From Gammaproteobacteria bacterium (lineage in GTDB: Bacteria; Pseudomonadota; Gammaproteobacteria; Pseudomonadales; Azotimanducaceae), in the NCBI GenBank assembly GCA_030430515.1, contig JAUIKX010000133.1, positions 1 to 9,361 on the forward strand: DNA of 9,361 nt, in the 5' to 3' direction. The position numbers and the translations under genes were made by a program. The notes below the pieces were generated by a model, which worked only from the letters and a program-made list of their open reading frames with translations, was not told the DNA's origin and did no database searches. Positions 6,494 through 9,361 of this stretch are shown in pieces (position 1 is the stretch's first letter; each line of letters starts with the position of its first letter).

Positions 6494-8130
6494 CGCAGGT
6501 CAGGCAACTGATAGCCCTGTGCGTCGAGATCCGCGCGCACGACTTTCTTATCCATCTTGCCGGTAGACGTGAGCGGGATTGAGTCGACGTAGAGCACGTC
6601 ATCGGGCAGCTGCCACTTGGCGAACGCGGTGCCGCAATGTTCGAGCACCTGCTCTTTGCTCACCTCTGCGCCATCCGCGAGAACCACGAGCGCCACCGGG
6701 CGCTCGTCCCACTTCGGGTGCGGGTGCGCGACCACACAGGCCTGCGCCACACCCGGCAGCGCAACGATGTGGTTTTCGAGGTCTACCGATGAAATCCATT
6801 CGCCGCCGCTCTTCACCAGATCCTTGGAGCGGTCGGAAATGATCAGATACTCGTCAGCATCGATCTTGCCAACGTCACCCGTGATGAGCCAGTCGCCATG
6901 AAACTTGTCCGGCTGCGGGTTGTTGAAATACTCAGAGCAGATCCAAGGGCCGCGAATGAGAATCTCGCCCACGGATTCGCCATCGTGCGGTACCCGATTG
7001 AAATTCTCGTCGAAGATATCGAGTTCCAACCCCGGCATGAGCTGCCCCGCCTTGGCGACGTTTTCGAACTGCTCGTCTTCCGATAGTTCGAGGTGCGCGC
7101 GCTTCATCACCTTTCTCGACAAGGTTGCCAACGGAGAGGTTTCAGTCATCCCCCAACCCTGGATCATCTCGACATCGAGCTCGTCCCAGAACCAGCGGAT
7201 GAGCGACGGCGGCGGCGCAGAGCCCCCGCAGGTGAGCCGGCTGAGCTTCGAGATGTCGTATTTACCGGGGTTGGCCTCCACCAGACCTTTCACACCCTGC
7301 CAGATGGTCGGCACGCCGGCAGACACCGTAACTCCTTCATCGCACATCAGACGAAGCAGCCGCTCCGGGTCCATGAAGCGATGCGGCATAACCTGCTTGC
7401 AGCCGAGCATCATCGCCGACCAGGGCAAACCCCAGCCCATCGCGTGGAACATCGGCACGATGCCGCACAGTGCATCGGTGCCTGACAAGCCCATGCTGTC
7501 GGTCAGACACTGGGTCAGCGTGTGCAGATACTGGGAGCGATGCTCATATTCAACGCCTTTGGGATTGCCTGTTGTGCCGCTCGTATAACAAAGGCCGAGC
7601 GGCGAGTTTTCGTCGATATCCGGCCACTCATACTGAGTCGGCTGCCCCTTGATGAACGCTTCGTAGCAAACGGCTTTCGGCAGTGCCGTATCCCAATTCT
7701 CAAAACCTTCTTCCGCAGCGACGATGACCTGCCTGACGGTCGGCATCTTATCCTTCAGAGGTTCGAGCAGCGGCAAAACGTCTGCATCGGCAATGATGAT
7801 CTGATCTTCAGCGTGATTGATGATGTACTCGAGGTCGCGTTCGCTGAGGCGGATGTTGAGCGTATGCAGCACTGCCCCCATACCGGCCGTCGCGTGGTAA
7901 GCCTCCAGATGTCGGGAGCCGTTCCACATGAAGGTGGCAACGCGATCGCCGACCTGCACGCCTGCCTTATTCAGCGCATGAGCAAGCTGGTGGGCACGAT
8001 TGCGCGTTTCGAGCAGCGTCTGCCGCCTCACCCCGTTCTCGGTGGCCGTGACGATCTCTTCGTTCGGCGAAACCCGCGCTCCGCGATCGAGCAGGCGCGA
8101 CATCAACAGCGGTGAATGCTGCATTCCCAT
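6490..8130 (-). CDS. AlkK-like medium/long-chain fatty acyl-CoA ligase
   Basis: A 546-residue member of the AMP-binding (ANL) superfamily that activates a fatty acid with ATP to the acyl-adenylate and then forms the acyl-CoA thioester, feeding beta-oxidation or lipid synthesis. All core motifs are intact: P-loop YTSGTTGNPKG (182-192), GWGMTET (325-331), TGD (417-419, ribose-binding Asp), SDRSKDLVKSGGEWIS (432-447, hinge and CoA site) and TSTGK with catalytic Lys525. The length and the N-terminal pattern MQHSPLLMSRLLDRGARV fit the AlkK/Thermus long-chain ligase subgroup. Chain-length preference cannot be read from sequence. The ATG at 8130 has GGGGAAG (8142-8136) 5 nt upstream; Met3 is an alternative start. 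It follows the DUF3187 gene by 37 bp on the same strand and is probably co-transcribed with it. A TAGACGTGA match at 6564-6572 within it encodes the A10 motif and is not regarded as regulatory. Confidence 0.93.
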   Translation of the reverse strand: MGMQHSPLLMSRLLDRGARVSPNEEIVTATENGVRRQTLLETRNRAHQLAHALNKAGVQVGDRVATFMWNGSRHLEAYHATAGMGAVLHTLNIRLSERDLEYIINHAEDQIIIADADVLPLLEPLKDKMPTVRQVIVAAEEGFENWDTALPKAVCYEAFIKGQPTQYEWPDIDENSPLGLCYTSGTTGNPKGVEYEHRSQYLHTLTQCLTDSMGLSGTDALCGIVPMFHAMGWGLPWSAMMLGCKQVMPHRFMDPERLLRLMCDEGVTVSAGVPTIWQGVKGLVEANPGKYDISKLSRLTCGGSAPPPSLIRWFWDELDVEMIQGWGMTETSPLATLSRKVMKRAHLELSEDEQFENVAKAGQLMPGLELDIFDENFNRVPHDGESVGEILIRGPWICSEYFNNPQPDKFHGDWLITGDVGKIDADEYLIISDRSKDLVKSGGEWISSVDLENHIVALPGVAQACVVAHPHPKWDERPVALVVLADGAEVSKEQVLEHCGTAFAKWQLPDDVLYVDSIPLTSTGKMDKKVVRADLDAQGYQLPDLR

Positions 8131-8135
8131 AGAAA

Positions 8136-8142
8136 CTTCCCC
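8136..8142 (-). promoter_or_regulatory. Ribosome binding site of the acyl-CoA ligase gene
   Basis: On the minus strand GGGGAAG ends 5 nt before ATG 8130, a good Shine-Dalgarno that supports this start. The 37-bp gap to the upstream gene contains no evident terminator or promoter. Confidence 0.65.
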
Positions 8143-8167
8143 AAAAAGTCAGATAGTGCCGAGGATA

Positions 8168-9145
8168 TTACCAGCGCCCGGAGAGATGCAGCAAAAACAC
8201 CACATCGGGCGCGCTGTCGCTGATCAGGTTTTCCACGACACCGAGGTCAAGCCAGAGCTGTCGGGCAAGGCGCACCCGACCGCCAATGGTGCCCTGAAGG
8301 CCGGCATCGCCCAGCTCGCCGACCTTTGCGTCGAACAGCGCGCCATGCCCATCTGCCTGAAAATTGAGCTGTACCCGTGGTGCCACGCGCAGACGCAACC
8401 CGAAGGAACCAACGCCGACCAAATGTTTCTGCCGCTTGCGTACAAGCTCGCCACCTCCAAGGTAGGCGCCACCCAGCATCGACGACATGGCCAGACGCGA
8501 CAGGCCAAACAAGTTGCGTTCGTCATGCTCCCACCAGAGCGCCGCGTCCATGGCCTGAGACCCGGTCAGCTCGTCCACGCTCCCAAGAGGCACCTTGACC
8601 TGCAAACGCAAAGCGCCGGATCGCTCTGGTGCCTCATACAACGATCGACCGACCCAGGCCCGCGGGTCTCCTGAGCCGCTCCGATCCCGGAGAAATTCCA
8701 CATCCGTGCGGCCATCGACCTGTACAAAATAATTCAGTCGGCCTCGCGGCGCCTGATCACGGCCGCCTTCCGGCAAGCCAAACAGGTCGTGCCAACCATC
8801 GATGAAACCATCGAGCGCACCGTCTTTGTGACCGATCCAGGGCAGCTCCATACCCCATTCCCAGCGATCAGCAAGAGCCGCTCGAAATGCAAGCGACGCC
8901 ACCCCCGTCTCACCGTCGAGATAGATACGTTCACCCGCCGCCAGCGCAGCGGTATAAGAGTTGCCGTAATCGAGGCCCAGGACCCATTCGCGACCCTCAC
9001 CGAGCACAGCACCACCCAGTGCTCGCGGCAGACCATAAAGGCCAGCCACAGGCCCGGTATTTCGAATCCGAAGCGGTGCATCCAACGCATCGGCACACGC
9101 CGGCACGCAGAGCGCCCCAAGCACCAGAAAAGTAAGAACCTTCAT
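8168..9145 (-). CDS. DUF3187 family protein, predicted outer-membrane beta-barrel
   Basis: A 325-residue protein from ATG 9145. MKVLTFLVLGALCVPACA is a clear signal peptide. The sequence shows the DUF3187 pattern: APLRIRNTGPVAGLYGLPRA (23-42), LDYGNSYTA (58-66), the strongly conserved-looking ELPWIGHKDGALDGFIDGWH (100-119) followed by DLFGLPEGGRD, and LNYF (137-140). Alternating amphipathic strands continue to a C-terminal LSGRW; the final aromatic residue is typical of outer-membrane barrels handled by the Bam complex. The biochemical function of the family is unknown. A longer in-frame start at ATG 9184 (338 residues) overlaps the upstream stop as TGATG and could be used by coupling; it would place 13 extra residues before the signal peptide. 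I prefer 9145 because the basic residue then directly precedes the hydrophobic core. The neighbouring acyl-CoA ligase hints at, but does not prove, a role linked to hydrophobic substrates. Confidence 0.85.
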   Translation of the reverse strand: MKVLTFLVLGALCVPACADALDAPLRIRNTGPVAGLYGLPRALGGAVLGEGREWVLGLDYGNSYTAALAAGERIYLDGETGVASLAFRAALADRWEWGMELPWIGHKDGALDGFIDGWHDLFGLPEGGRDQAPRGRLNYFVQVDGRTDVEFLRDRSGSGDPRAWVGRSLYEAPERSGALRLQVKVPLGSVDELTGSQAMDAALWWEHDERNLFGLSRLAMSSMLGGAYLGGGELVRKRQKHLVGVGSFGLRLRVAPRVQLNFQADGHGALFDAKVGELGDAGLQGTIGGRVRLARQLWLDLGVVENLISDSAPDVVFLLHLSGRW

Positions 9146-9183
9146 CGATATGCTCACAGGTGCATGGACACACTCTGCCAGCA

Positions 9184-9361
9184 TCAGCGACGAAAATCAG
9201 CCAAGCGAGGTTGCCCTACGCGAAACTGCTCGTCGCTGTCGAGTGCGGTAATCACGACTTCCGTCTTGCCCTCGCGCACGGTGGTCGCGACGCTCAGGTT
9301 GTCGGTGTTGCCGGTGGGTCGCATCGCCCAGCGGACCATCTGGCTGAAGAGTTTGTCGTAG
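9184..9361 (-). CDS. C-terminal end of a probable VWA/amidotransferase-like protein (partial)
   Basis: Fifty-eight codons and a TGA stop (9186-9184) of a gene entering from the right edge. The visible part includes YDKLFSQMVRWAMRP, NLSVATTVREGKTEVVITAL and DSDEQF. The W-x-Q-x-V-R-W-type helix followed by short beta-strands resembles the C-terminal region of large membrane-associated VWA or class I glutamine amidotransferase-like proteins. This is recognition from a short fragment, so identity is tentative. Its stop overlaps an in-frame ATG of the DUF3187 gene as TGATG, so it belongs to the same minus-strand operon. Confidence 0.5.
   Translation of the reverse strand, partial: YDKLFSQMVRWAMRPTGNTDNLSVATTVREGKTEVVITALDSDEQFRVGQPRLADFRR

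Noticed and set aside
6564..6572. Another TAGACGTGA match, the reverse complement of the -10-like half-site
   Set aside because: It encodes the Thr-Ser part of the ligase A10 motif, and no CGTTAGC-like half lies 18 nt away on the matching strand.
7522..8674. Plus-strand frames at 7522-8115 and 8000-8674
   Set aside because: Shadows of the acyl-CoA ligase and DUF3187 genes, both of which have clear family motifs on the minus strand.

Overview
The window is a GC-rich, gene-dense stretch of what looks like a chromosome from a free-living, probably marine or soil gammaproteobacterium. This rests on the pairing of a DUF3187 outer-membrane-type protein with an AlkK-like acyl-CoA ligase, and on a Pkn-type kinase/ECF sigma pair of the kind found in that class. 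It is an inference from family content only, and genus cannot be told. There are no RNA genes, CRISPR arrays, insertion sequences or phage genes.

Layout. (1) Positions 1-2328, minus strand: the N-terminal 776 codons of a large secreted protein with a signal peptide, two HYR-like modules, a cadherin/Ig-like module and the beginning of an NHL-type beta-propeller; it runs off the left edge. (2) A 107-bp divergent intergenic region. (3) Positions 2436-5690, plus strand: a membrane-spanning Ser/Thr kinase with a large, probably periplasmic TPR domain, followed after 3 bp by a sigma factor of the Sigma70_ECF (PF07638/TIGR02999) family. (4) Positions 5749-6493, plus strand: a small secreted four-cysteine protein and an overlapping small membrane-anchored hypothetical protein. 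(5) Positions 9361-6490, minus strand: the C-terminal end of a probable VWA/amidotransferase-like protein, a DUF3187 protein and an AlkK-like acyl-CoA ligase, closely spaced as an operon. Clusters 4 and 5 converge and share the stop-codon palindrome CTAG at 6490-6493.

The most interesting reading is a phospho-sigma signalling module with two visible candidate targets. The sigma factor has QATA where classical ECF factors carry an acidic DAED-type motif in region 2.2. This resembles the ECF43-type factors that need threonine phosphorylation by a partner kinase, as known for PknT/EcfP of Vibrio parahaemolyticus. In addition, an identical two-part element, CGTTAGC-N18-CGTCTAG, occurs exactly twice, in the right orientation and at nearly the same distance (36 and 32 nt) from a start codon. 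One copy precedes the big secreted HYR/NHL protein and the other precedes the small secreted Cys protein. I infer that this is the promoter read by the sigma factor. The model is: an envelope signal is sensed by the TPR domain, the kinase phosphorylates the sigma factor, and exported proteins encoded on both flanks are expressed.
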